24,261 nt of DNA from a virus: positions 1 to 24,261 of the IMG/VR virus record IMGVR_UViG_3300009172_000057, one strand, 5' to 3'. A program made the position numbers and the translations under genes. Shown here one piece after another: positions 8,553 through 15,373 of the stretch (position 1 is the first letter of the stretch; each line of letters starts with the position of its first letter). The notes below the pieces were generated by a model. That model was given only the letters and a program-made list of their open reading frames with translations. It did no database searches and had not been told where the DNA came from.

Positions 8553-9818
8553 ATGGCTACACTTACAGGTGGAGATACTTTATCACTAAACAATTTAAAA
8601 ACAGCAACAGGAGCCGGAGCAGCATCCATTTCTTCTGCAATGGGTTCAACCCCTTCAGCTGGAGCAAACATTAGTTTTTCATCGTTCGCAATCGATACGG
8701 TTGGTTCAATTTCAGGATACACATATCTTCCAGAAAACAATTCGGATACCTATACGTTGGGGTTTACTGGTGAAGGAGCTAATTTTACTACTAGGATAAA
8801 AACAGTATCAACTAACTTCACATGGTCAGTAGCAAGTGGAACTACCATAACTAAACAAGATGGTGATTACAATATAACAGTATCATCAGGAGAACAAACC
8901 GCTGATGGTTCTCAGACAGTAAGACAAGCTGATGCAACTAACACATTGAGAGTTGTATTTTCTGATAGTTACAATGATCATATTACTTCTGGTGCTGGAT
9001 ACGGTGCAAACAAAGATAAAACTATTTACGTTGTTGATACCTATGATGGTAATTCAACTCCATTATGTTTATCATTAGATACTCCGATTACTAAAGCTGA
9101 TGGTACAACAATTCAAGCTGGTGATATTCAAGAAGGCGATGTATTAAAAGGATTCCAAATTAATGGTTTAGATGAAGATTCTGATTCAAATTATTTACAA
9201 TGGAATAGTGATGCATTATCAAAAACAGCAGAAAATGTAACTGTAACTAACGTAGTATTCTCTTTCGCAATTAGAACTTATAATATTAATAATGGTGAGT
9301 TGGTAGTAACGGGAGAACACCCTATGTTAATTAAAGATGTAGATGATACTTTCAAATTCAAACCTGCACTTAGTATAGAAGTAGGTGATTCACTTATAAA
9401 AGAAGATAGTTCAGAAGTTAAAGTAACTTCAATTACACCGGCAGATGGTGATGTTGAGGTTGTATCAATTGATGTTGAAACTCAAGATACTTATTTAATT
9501 AATGGATATATAACTCACAATAAAGGAGCTAATTCACATACGGCATATGTACCTGCACAAGTAACAGGATTATCATATTCGGATCCTAATTTAACTTGGA
9601 CAAATGTAACTGATTTCGAAGATTATAAAGTTCAAATATCTACTGTTTCCAATTTCTCAAGTACAACGCATGATTATTCTAATTGGAGTAGTGCTGGTAT
9701 TGAAATAGGTGATAGTTTCTTTGGGTTAACTCAAGGTAATACTTACTATGCTAGAGTAGCTGGTAGAGATGCTGGTATATTAGGAACTTATTCATCTACA
9801 CTAACATTTGTTTTATAA
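8553..9818 (+). CDS. Virion structural protein with embedded intein-like Hint domain and C-terminal FN3-like domain
   Basis: The start follows ATAGGAATATACT. Residues 1-48 (GDTLSLNNLKTATG, NISFSSFAID) resemble the N-terminus of phage tail or fibre proteins, and 50-165 is a beta-rich domain. Residues 172-323 form a complete Hint module without a homing endonuclease: Cys172 in CLSLDTPITKADG with GDIQEGDVL, the TGEH motif at 253-256, and the closing block TYLINGYITHN ending His322-Asn323. Hint domains rearrange or cleave the chain at their ends. The residue after Asn323 is Lys, not Cys, Ser or Thr, which argues for a bacterial intein-like (BIL) type that cleaves, or splices poorly, rather than a classical intein. 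Residues about 333-421 look like a fibronectin type III domain (VTGLSYSDPNLTW, GNTYYARVAGRD). Start to finish it reads as a tail-surface protein; its appendage is unknown. Confidence 0.75.
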   Translation: MATLTGGDTLSLNNLKTATGAGAASISSAMGSTPSAGANISFSSFAIDTVGSISGYTYLPENNSDTYTLGFTGEGANFTTRIKTVSTNFTWSVASGTTITKQDGDYNITVSSGEQTADGSQTVRQADATNTLRVVFSDSYNDHITSGAGYGANKDKTIYVVDTYDGNSTPLCLSLDTPITKADGTTIQAGDIQEGDVLKGFQINGLDEDSDSNYLQWNSDALSKTAENVTVTNVVFSFAIRTYNINNGELVVTGEHPMLIKDVDDTFKFKPALSIEVGDSLIKEDSSEVKVTSITPADGDVEVVSIDVETQDTYLINGYITHNKGANSHTAYVPAQVTGLSYSDPNLTWTNVTDFEDYKVQISTVSNFSSTTHDYSNWSSAGIEIGDSFFGLTQGNTYYARVAGRDAGILGTYSSTLTFVL

Positions 9819-9841
9819 TTTTTTAACGTTTGGTGAATTTC

Positions 9842-9855
9842 TATATATTTATATA
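9842..9855 (+). promoter_or_regulatory. TATATATTTATATA element before the coiled-coil gene (possible late promoter)
   Basis: The same 14-base sequence occurs at 14060-14073, and shorter versions lie before the tube gene (13453) and the 79-residue gene (15098). It sits 47 bases before the ATG at 9889. Recurrence at a similar distance upstream of several structural genes suggests a late promoter element, but AT-rich DNA makes chance matches easier. Confidence 0.35.
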
Positions 9856-9888
9856 TATTAACAATACAAATTACAAAATATTAAAAAA

Positions 9889-10200
9889 ATGGCAGAAGCA
9901 ATTAAGTTTACAGATGAAGAGATTCAGTTAATCAATGAATTACGTCAAGAAGTGGGAGCAACTTTTCAAAAGTTAGGACAACTTGCTATTCAAAAAGCAA
10001 AAACTCTTCAAGATATTGAGATTACAGAAGCTCAATTAATTAATCAACATCAAGAGCTTGTTAAAAAAGAGCAAGATATCTTTGCAGGATTAAATTTAAA
10101 ATATGGTGATGGTAACTTTGATCCACAGACTGGTGAATTTACTCCAACAGTTAAAGATACAACTGATGTAGATACACCACCGATAGTTAAAAGTAAGTAA
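9889..10200 (+). CDS. Small coiled-coil protein of unknown function
   Basis: This 103-residue acidic protein starts at ATG 9889 after an A-rich stretch without a Shine-Dalgarno sequence. Residues about 7-72 are strongly helical with heptad spacing (EEIQLINELRQEV, then KLGQLAIQKAKTL, then QELVKKEQDIF), consistent with a coiled coil. The C-terminal third is extended and rich in Asp, Thr and Pro. There is no signal peptide or membrane segment. It sits between the Hint-domain protein and the oxygenase-like protein with its own TATATATTTATATA element upstream. It could be a scaffold or chaperone for tail assembly, or a virion component; I do not recognise the family. Confidence 0.65.
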   Translation: MAEAIKFTDEEIQLINELRQEVGATFQKLGQLAIQKAKTLQDIEITEAQLINQHQELVKKEQDIFAGLNLKYGDGNFDPQTGEFTPTVKDTTDVDTPPIVKSK

Positions 10201-10237
10201 ATAATTTATATTTAATTAAATCTATGTTTTTATTATA

Positions 10238-10990
10238 ATGAACCATACACTTAATACAGAATTTTTTCCATATATTGAGGTATCTGATATTATTACATCG
10301 GAAGAACATTCAACATTATTAGAAATATGTAATTATTGGGTAGAGGTAAATCAGAAAAAAATAGATAGTGGTGAAGTATTATTGAAAGATCCTAATATGG
10401 ATATTAAAAAATATTCATTAAGAGATTTAGGAAGATTAGATTTCATAAATAATAATTGTGGTATTAATCCCATGAGTGAATCGCATTCTCGAAAATGGGC
10501 GAACAATGATGGAATTAGAGAAACAATACAGAATAGATTAGAATCAATTTTTAATGAATATCCAACTATATTTCCATTAAAACTGTATAATCATAAGGTT
10601 GGCAAGAATCCATTTTGTATAAACTTAAATTATACAGCTGATAATGAAGCATACAACCCACTATGGCCTCATACTGATTATCGTTTTCATATTTTAAAAG
10701 ATATGGGATATGGTGAGTTAACAGAAGATACTGAGGAAACTAAAAATATAGAAACTGGTGGAATTTATAAGGGAGTTTTGTATCTCGGAGATTCAAATAA
10801 TAACTATGAAGGGTATGGTACTCGATTTTATACGAGTAATCATAGAAGAGATGAAATAAAAGAAATACCATTTGTACCTAAAAATGGAGTTGTGTTTAAA
10901 ACAACTAAAAATAGCTTCCACGGTACAGATTTTAGTAAAAGTGGTTATCGTAATCATAGATTTACAATAATATTTGAATATATTATTTAA
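10238..10990 (+). CDS. 2-oxoglutarate/Fe(II)-dependent oxygenase-like protein
   Basis: This 250-residue protein has no Shine-Dalgarno sequence upstream of its ATG. It shows the metal-binding pattern of the superfamily: HTD at 145-147 (His145, Asp147) in a strand rich in aromatic residues, and a distal His228 in NSFHGTD. An Arg thirteen residues later (Arg241 in NHRFTIIFEY) is placed to bind 2-oxoglutarate. YKGVLYLGD and GYGTRFYTS (residues about 177-200) match the core strands of prolyl-4-hydroxylase-like members. Such enzymes hydroxylate proteins, small molecules or bases, using oxygen and 2-oxoglutarate and releasing succinate. The substrate here is unknown. Its position between virion genes suggests a virion protein or a sugar, which is inference. 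Cyanophages are known to carry members of this family near structural genes. Confidence 0.65.
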   Translation: MNHTLNTEFFPYIEVSDIITSEEHSTLLEICNYWVEVNQKKIDSGEVLLKDPNMDIKKYSLRDLGRLDFINNNCGINPMSESHSRKWANNDGIRETIQNRLESIFNEYPTIFPLKLYNHKVGKNPFCINLNYTADNEAYNPLWPHTDYRFHILKDMGYGELTEDTEETKNIETGGIYKGVLYLGDSNNNYEGYGTRFYTSNHRRDEIKEIPFVPKNGVVFKTTKNSFHGTDFSKSGYRNHRFTIIFEYII

Positions 10991-11007
10991 TCTTTAAGAG
11001 ACTATCA

Positions 11008-11020
11008 TTATACTTATATA
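11008..11020 (+). promoter_or_regulatory. Diverged TATA-type element before the sheath gene
   Basis: TTATACTTATATA lies 55 bases before the sheath start codon. It matches the other late-gene elements only partly (shared CTTATATACA with the copy at 14060). It is reported because the sheath gene is likely to need strong late expression. Confidence 0.25.
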
Positions 11021-11062
11021 CAGAGTATTATTAGATAAAAACATAATAAGGAGTAATAAAAC

Positions 11063-13432
11063 ATGGCAGAAAAGATTGTATCACCTGGTGTATTTACGAG
11101 AGAAAACGACCTTTCTTTCTTATCACAAGGAATTGGAGAAATTGGAGCAGCAATAATAGGACCTTTCCATAAAGGACCTGCATTCGTTCCAACCGTAGTA
11201 AATACCCAATCAGAATTTGAGGAAATTTTCGGAACACCTGATGGTTCATACTATACAGGCTATACCGTACAAAACTATTTAAGAGAAGCTGGGGTAGCTA
11301 CTATTGTCCGTGTTGGGCATATTGGTGGTTATTCTCACGAAACTCCACTTGGAATCAGAGTACATGGTTCAGGAAGTAAAGATAACAAAATTGTTGGTGT
11401 ATTTCACGCTACAACTACTGGAAATCTAACTTATGATTATCATGAGGGAGCAACCATAGATGTACAAGCTGATGCAACATCATTTGAGTTATCAATTCCA
11501 TCAGCATCTATTGCTGGTGTATCTGCTTCAATTGATCCAACTGATGGAAATGATTTATCAGATGTATTTGGTGAATCTGTAAACGGAGCTAAAAAAGTAT
11601 TTTCTCAAAAGTACTTTGAAAACTCTGCAGCTGATTATGTAGCACACATTGCAGCTACTGCAGCTCAACCAGGTACCGGAGCAACTATTCAACTTGTTCA
11701 ACTACCTGCACAAGATTTCACACAAGATGTGAAACACGCAACAACACCTTACATTAAATCTCAATTGATTTCTGGTGAACGATATGATTTATTTAGATTA
11801 CACACTTTAGGTGATGGTAATTATACTAACCAAGAAGTAAAAGCTGGAATATCTAATATTAAAGCAGCTGGTTCTTCAAACGCTAGTGATTACGCAACGT
11901 TCACTCTAACAATAAGAGGATTCTCTGATACTGATAAATCTAAGATAGTATTAGAAACATATAACAACTTAACAATGGACCCTGCTTCTCCTAACTATAT
12001 GCCAAAGAGAATTGGTGATATAAACGTTAGTATTGATGCAGTTGGTAAAATGAACATGGCTGGTGATTACGCTAACCGCTCTAAGTACGTTAGAGTAGAA
12101 GTAGTAGCAGAAGGTTCATTCCCAGTAGTTGCCGCACCATTTGGACATGGGGCTTATACCAATCCACTATATACAACAGTAGCAGCTGATGTACCAGCAG
12201 TAATTTTCTCTACTGGTTCTATTTCAGATGGTAAAAAGTTTAGTGGTATTGATTTAGAAACTGCAGCAATTAAAATTGATAATAAAGCATACTTATCACC
12301 AATACCAGCATCAGCCGGTACAGGTGGAAATACAGTATTCTCATTTGATGGTAGTATTAACGTATTAGCCGGAACATCAACAACACAAGCATTTCCTGAT
12401 GATAAACACGGAACAATCAATCTTGGATTAACAGTAGGTTCTACCTCTGCACAATTCATCGTTGGATTCCAAGGTGGATTCGATGGTATATCTCCAACTA
12501 TAAAATCACTTAAAGCAGGTGAAAGTGGATGGGGAGCTGGAAACTCACAAGGATTTAACTTGGCAAGTTCAACAGCAAGTGGTTCAGTTGGTTATGTGAA
12601 AGCAATCAACGCAGTATCTAACCCAGATGATTTTGATATTAACTTAGTATCTGTACCTGGTATTGTAAGACAATCACATTCTTATGTATTTGATAAAGTA
12701 ACTGATATGGTAGAATCACGTGAAGATGCATTCTTTATCGGTGATGTAGTTGACCATGAAGCAACTATCGTAGATGCAGTATCACAAGGTAATAACGTAG
12801 ATTCTAACTATGTTGGAACTTACTACCCATGGGTTAAAACAATCGATCCAAGAACAAATAAACTAACTTCAGTTCCACCATCAGTATTGATGCCTGGTAT
12901 TTTCGCTGAAAACGATGCAGTTGCAGCTGAATGGTTCGCACCAGCAGGTTTAAACAGAGGTGGTATCACCGGAGCAGTTAGTGTTCTAAACAGATTAACT
13001 CACGCTGAACGAGATACATTGTATGAAGGAAAAATTAATCCAATCGCTTCTTTCCCTGGAGAAGGTATCGTGGCATTTGGACAAAAGACACTCCAAGATC
13101 GCTCATCAGCACTTGATAGAATCAACGTAAGAAGATTACTTATCAAAGTGAAGAAATACATCGCATCTACATCAAGATACCTTGTATTCGAACAAAACAC
13201 ATCTCAAACGAGAGGTAAATTCTTGAATACTGTTAATCCTTATTTAGAAGGAATACAACAAAGACAAGGACTTTACGCTTTTAGAGTTGTGATGGATGAA
13301 TCTAACAACACACCAGATGTTATCGATAGAAATATCTTGGCAGGGGCTATTTACTTACAACCTACCAAAACAGCTGAATTCATTGTAATTGATTTCAACA
13401 TATTACCAACAGGCGCTAGTTTCGCATCATAA
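11063..13432 (+). CDS. Contractile tail sheath protein (T4 gp18-like)
   Basis: This 789-residue protein forms the outer contractile sheath; its subunits slide on contraction and drive the tube through the envelope. The N-terminus SPGVFTREND with GIGEIGAAIIGPFHKGPAF is characteristic of the sheath family. The C-terminal conserved core begins around residue 622 (WFAPAGLNRGGITGA) and continues through NRLTHAERDTLYEGKINPI, LIKVKKYIASTSRYLVFE and a final strand TAEFIVIDFNILPTGASF. The middle (about 110-600) is variable and probably forms surface domains; at 789 residues the protein is longer than T4 gp18 (659). The start follows AAGGAGTAATAAAAC, one of the best ribosome binding sites in the window, fitting high expression. 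It is followed 56 bases later by the tube gene, the usual partner order. Confidence 0.95.
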   Translation: MAEKIVSPGVFTRENDLSFLSQGIGEIGAAIIGPFHKGPAFVPTVVNTQSEFEEIFGTPDGSYYTGYTVQNYLREAGVATIVRVGHIGGYSHETPLGIRVHGSGSKDNKIVGVFHATTTGNLTYDYHEGATIDVQADATSFELSIPSASIAGVSASIDPTDGNDLSDVFGESVNGAKKVFSQKYFENSAADYVAHIAATAAQPGTGATIQLVQLPAQDFTQDVKHATTPYIKSQLISGERYDLFRLHTLGDGNYTNQEVKAGISNIKAAGSSNASDYATFTLTIRGFSDTDKSKIVLETYNNLTMDPASPNYMPKRIGDINVSIDAVGKMNMAGDYANRSKYVRVEVVAEGSFPVVAAPFGHGAYTNPLYTTVAADVPAVIFSTGSISDGKKFSGIDLETAAIKIDNKAYLSPIPASAGTGGNTVFSFDGSINVLAGTSTTQAFPDDKHGTINLGLTVGSTSAQFIVGFQGGFDGISPTIKSLKAGESGWGAGNSQGFNLASSTASGSVGYVKAINAVSNPDDFDINLVSVPGIVRQSHSYVFDKVTDMVESREDAFFIGDVVDHEATIVDAVSQGNNVDSNYVGTYYPWVKTIDPRTNKLTSVPPSVLMPGIFAENDAVAAEWFAPAGLNRGGITGAVSVLNRLTHAERDTLYEGKINPIASFPGEGIVAFGQKTLQDRSSALDRINVRRLLIKVKKYIASTSRYLVFEQNTSQTRGKFLNTVNPYLEGIQQRQGLYAFRVVMDESNNTPDVIDRNILAGAIYLQPTKTAEFIVIDFNILPTGASFAS

Positions 13433-13452
13433 TAATAAAAATAAAAGAAAAC

Positions 13453-13470
13453 TATATTTATAGTAGTATA
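13453..13470 (+). promoter_or_regulatory. TATATTTATAGTAGTATA element before the tail tube gene
   Basis: This 18-base sequence is identical to 15098-15115 before the 79-residue gene. It lies 36 bases before the tube ATG, and an AGGAG ribosome binding site lies between them. Exact recurrence at nearly the same distance from a start codon supports a regulatory role, most likely a late promoter. Confidence 0.45.
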
Positions 13471-13488
13471 TAATAGGAGAATAAAAAA

Positions 13489-13977
13489 ATGGCAGAAGTA
13501 TTAGAATTCAACGACATGTTCTACACGAACTTCGAACCGAAGATGAAGAACAGATACATCATGGAAATTGATGGTATCGCTTCATATTTGATTAAAACGG
13601 CAAATAGACCTTCTATTTCGTTTGAAGTTGTAACACTAGATCATATTAACGTTAAGAGAAAACTAAAGGGTAAAGGTGAATGGCAAGATATTGAAATCAC
13701 TTTATTTGACCCAATCGTTCCAAGTGGAGCACAACAAGTAATGGAATGGGTACGTTTATCTCATGAATCTTTAACAGGACGTGATGGGTATGCTGATTTC
13801 TATAAAAAAGATATTGATATCTATATGTTGGGACCAGTTGGTGATAAAATTGAAAATTGGAAAATAAAAGGAGCATTTATAAACAATGCAGTATTTAATG
13901 ATTTAGATTGGGCATCAAATGACCCATCTGATATTACATTAACTCTTTCTTACGATTACGCAATATTAGAATACTAA
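13489..13977 (+). CDS. Tail tube protein (T4 gp19-like)
   Basis: At 162 residues it is almost the same length as T4 gp19 (163). Hexameric rings of the family stack into the inner tube that carries DNA. The sequence fits the family along its length: FNDMFYTNFEPKMKNRYIMEI, the ANRPSISFEVVTLDHINVKRK region (about 40-60), WQDIEITLFDP, and a closing SDITLTLSYDYAILEY strand. The start follows ATAGGAGAATAAAAAA, a good ribosome binding site. A strong hairpin terminator lies 30 bases after the stop. The gene follows the sheath, the usual late-tail order, and precedes the assembly chaperone and tape measure. Confidence 0.93.
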   Translation: MAEVLEFNDMFYTNFEPKMKNRYIMEIDGIASYLIKTANRPSISFEVVTLDHINVKRKLKGKGEWQDIEITLFDPIVPSGAQQVMEWVRLSHESLTGRDGYADFYKKDIDIYMLGPVGDKIENWKIKGAFINNAVFNDLDWASNDPSDITLTLSYDYAILEY

Positions 13978-14007
13978 TACTATAATATACGTTTAATACT
14001 TCAATAT

Positions 14008-14040
14008 AAAGGGGTTCTCTTAGTGAGAATCCCTTTTTTT
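14008..14040 (+). terminator. Rho-independent terminator after the tail tube gene
   Basis: AAAGGGGTTCTC (14008-14019) pairs with GAGAATCCCTTT (14025-14036) over 12 base pairs with one G-T wobble. The loop is TTAGT, and the T run continues to 14040. This is the textbook form, 30 bases after the tube stop codon. Confidence 0.9.
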
Positions 14041-14059
14041 GTGTCAATTTTTTAAAACT

Positions 14060-14073
14060 TATATATTTATATA
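14060..14073 (+). promoter_or_regulatory. TATATATTTATATA element before the tail assembly chaperone gene
   Basis: It is identical over 14 bases to the copy at 9842-9855. It lies 20 bases after the tube terminator and 40 bases before the ATG at 14100, where a new transcript would be expected to start. Confidence 0.4.
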
Positions 14074-14099
14074 CATAAACAAATTAAATAAAAAGTTAT

Positions 14100-14858
14100 A
14101 TGGCAAATTATGATTTCCCAACAGAAATTATCTCGTTACCATCTCAAGGTAAATGTTATTCAGAAGATAATCCCCTATCAAAAGGAACATTAGAGATTAA
14201 ATACATGACAGCTAGAGAAGAAGAAATCTTAGCTTCACAGAATCTTGTACGGAAGGGGGTGGTGATAGATAAGTTATTCGAATCAATTATAGTTGAAAAG
14301 GATGTAAACATTGATGATATTGTATTAGGGGATAAAAATGCAATTCTACTCGCAACTCGTGTATTAGGTTATGGACCTGAATATAAGATAGAGATGACTG
14401 ATTCATTGGGTGAACCACAATCGGTTACTATTGATTTAGGAGCAGTTCAAACCAAAGAAGTTGATGTTGAATTATTATCATCAGAAAACCGATATGAATT
14501 CACTACACCATTTGGAAAGAACAAATTAGAATTTAAAATTCTAACTCACGGTGATGAGAAAAAAATTGATGCAGATATTAAAGCATTGAGTAGATTAAAT
14601 AAAGGTGGTGTATCCGCAGAACTAACTACAAGATATCGTTTTATGATTCTTTCAGTAGATGGTAATTCCGATACTCAATCAATTACAAGTTTTATTAATA
14701 ACAAGTTCATTACTCGTGATACCAAAGCATTTAGAGAATATATTGCTAAGATAACACCCGATATCAATATGGAGTTTGATTTTGAGGATGAGCAAACGGG
14801 AGAAACGGAGGTGCGTTCTATCCCAATGGGCGTAGGGTTTTTTTGGCCTACCGAGTAA
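14100..14858 (+). CDS. Tail assembly chaperone, T4 gp26-like (upstream frame of a frameshift pair)
   Basis: This 252-residue protein matches the T4/cyanophage gp26 baseplate-hub annotated family: FPTEIISLPSQGKCYSEDNP (4-23), LEIKYMTAREEEILASQN (about 31-48), and a C-terminal FFWPTE. By position (between tube and tape measure) and by the overlapping second frame it behaves like a G/GT-type tail assembly chaperone, which binds the tape measure until the tube polymerises. It ends TAA at 14856. Just before the stop the mRNA reads GGG TTT TTT TGG, a seven-T run (14838-14844) where ribosomes could slip into the frame that continues to 15072. An internal GGAGGTG at 14807-14813 lies 24 bases upstream of the run. 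The start has no clear Shine-Dalgarno sequence. Hub subunit versus chaperone is not settled by sequence alone. Confidence 0.8.
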   Translation: MANYDFPTEIISLPSQGKCYSEDNPLSKGTLEIKYMTAREEEILASQNLVRKGVVIDKLFESIIVEKDVNIDDIVLGDKNAILLATRVLGYGPEYKIEMTDSLGEPQSVTIDLGAVQTKEVDVELLSSENRYEFTTPFGKNKLEFKILTHGDEKKIDADIKALSRLNKGGVSAELTTRYRFMILSVDGNSDTQSITSFINNKFITRDTKAFREYIAKITPDINMEFDFEDEQTGETEVRSIPMGVGFFWPTE

Positions 14859-15072
14859 CTACTCTGTTTTACTTCATACACAAATTTTTGAACTCTGTTA
14901 TTATGGTAATGGATTCACTCAAGAAGGAATATACAGATTACCAGTCCATCTAAGAATGTTCTATTATAGACAATTATCAGATGCAAAGAAAAAGGAATCT
15001 GATGAAAACAAAAAAGCACAAAAAAAACAAGGTCCTTCACCAAAAGGTCCAAGTGTAAGAGTGAGGAAGTAA
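14836..15072 (+). CDS. C-terminal extension of the tail assembly chaperone, reached by frameshift
   Basis: This 78-codon open frame overlaps the end of the gp26-like gene. It has no ATG, GTG or TTG before an ATG at 14956, yet the region upstream of that ATG looks like real protein: FELCYYGNGFTQEG then IYRLPVHLRMFYYRQL. That Y-G-x-G-F-T...P-V-H-L-R...YY pattern is the conserved core of the second chaperone segment in similar phages. The frame is +1 (equal to -2) relative to the upstream gene, and the two meet at the T7 run 14838-14844. A shift there gives a fusion of about 323-324 residues. The last 30 residues are very Lys-rich (KKKESDENKKAQKKQ). The stop codon lies inside the terminator hairpin at 15060. 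The alternative, a 39-residue protein from ATG 14956, would lose the conserved part. Confidence 0.75.
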   Translation, partial: GFFGLPSNYSVLLHTQIFELCYYGNGFTQEGIYRLPVHLRMFYYRQLSDAKKKESDENKKAQKKQGPSPKGPSVRVRK

Positions 15073-15091
15073 AAACTTCCTCACTTTTTTT
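15060..15091 (+). terminator. Rho-independent terminator overlapping the chaperone stop codon
   Basis: GTGAGGAAGT (15061-15070) pairs perfectly with ACTTCCTCAC (15075-15084) around an AAAA loop, with one more A-T pair at the base and a seven-T run to 15091. The TAA stop of the chaperone extension (15070-15072) is at the top of the stem. A ribosome finishing the frameshift product would therefore cover the hairpin, while one stopping at 14858 would not. Confidence 0.9.
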
Positions 15092-15097
15092 ATACCT

Positions 15098-15115
15098 TAT
15101 ATTTATAGTAGTATA
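15098..15115 (+). promoter_or_regulatory. TATATTTATAGTAGTATA element before the 79-residue gene and tape measure
   Basis: It is an exact 18-base copy of 13453-13470. It begins 7 bases after the preceding terminator and 33 bases before ATG 15131, with a TTGGAGAA ribosome binding site between. It probably starts the transcript for the 79-residue protein and the tape measure. Confidence 0.45.
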
Positions 15116-15130
15116 ATTGGAGAACAAATT

Positions 15131-15370
15131 ATGAAAATAACAACAGAACAGTTTGAATATATGAAATCTAAACCAGCCTTTCAAAATGAAGGTATAGTTG
15201 GTGCTATATTCAATAGATTACTTAAAAAAAAACTAAAGAACAATACTGATTTTAAAAAAGCAGTAGATTCTTTTGATTCTGCACAGGATAAAATGAGAAA
15301 ATCAATTATTGATGCAGAAAAATCAGGAGTTAAAATTCCAAAAGAACTAAAGAAATACGCTGGATTATAA
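15131..15370 (+). CDS. Small basic protein before the tape measure, unknown function
   Basis: This 79-residue protein starts after a TTGGAGAA ribosome binding site. It is helical and Lys-rich (LLKKKLKNNTDFKKA, KIPKELKKYAGL) with no membrane segment, signal peptide or recognisable motif. The tape measure ATG follows 3 bases after its stop, so the two are translationally linked. It follows a terminator and a promoter-like element, so this pair probably forms its own transcript. A role in tape measure handling or baseplate-tube assembly would fit the position but is only inference. Confidence 0.65.
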   Translation: MKITTEQFEYMKSKPAFQNEGIVGAIFNRLLKKKLKNNTDFKKAVDSFDSAQDKMRKSIIDAEKSGVKIPKELKKYAGL

Positions 15371-15373
15371 TAG

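Noticed and set aside
14843-14954. The -1 frame from the T run (ending TAA at 14952-14954), as an alternative frameshift product
   Set aside because: It is open for only about 36 codons and lacks the YGNGFT...PVHLR pattern seen in the +1/-2 frame, so a -1 shift would not give a recognisable chaperone extension.
14915-15184. An 89-codon minus-strand frame opposite the chaperone extension
   Set aside because: It crosses two strong plus-strand features (terminator and promoter-like element), and the plus-strand frame has the recognisable protein pattern.
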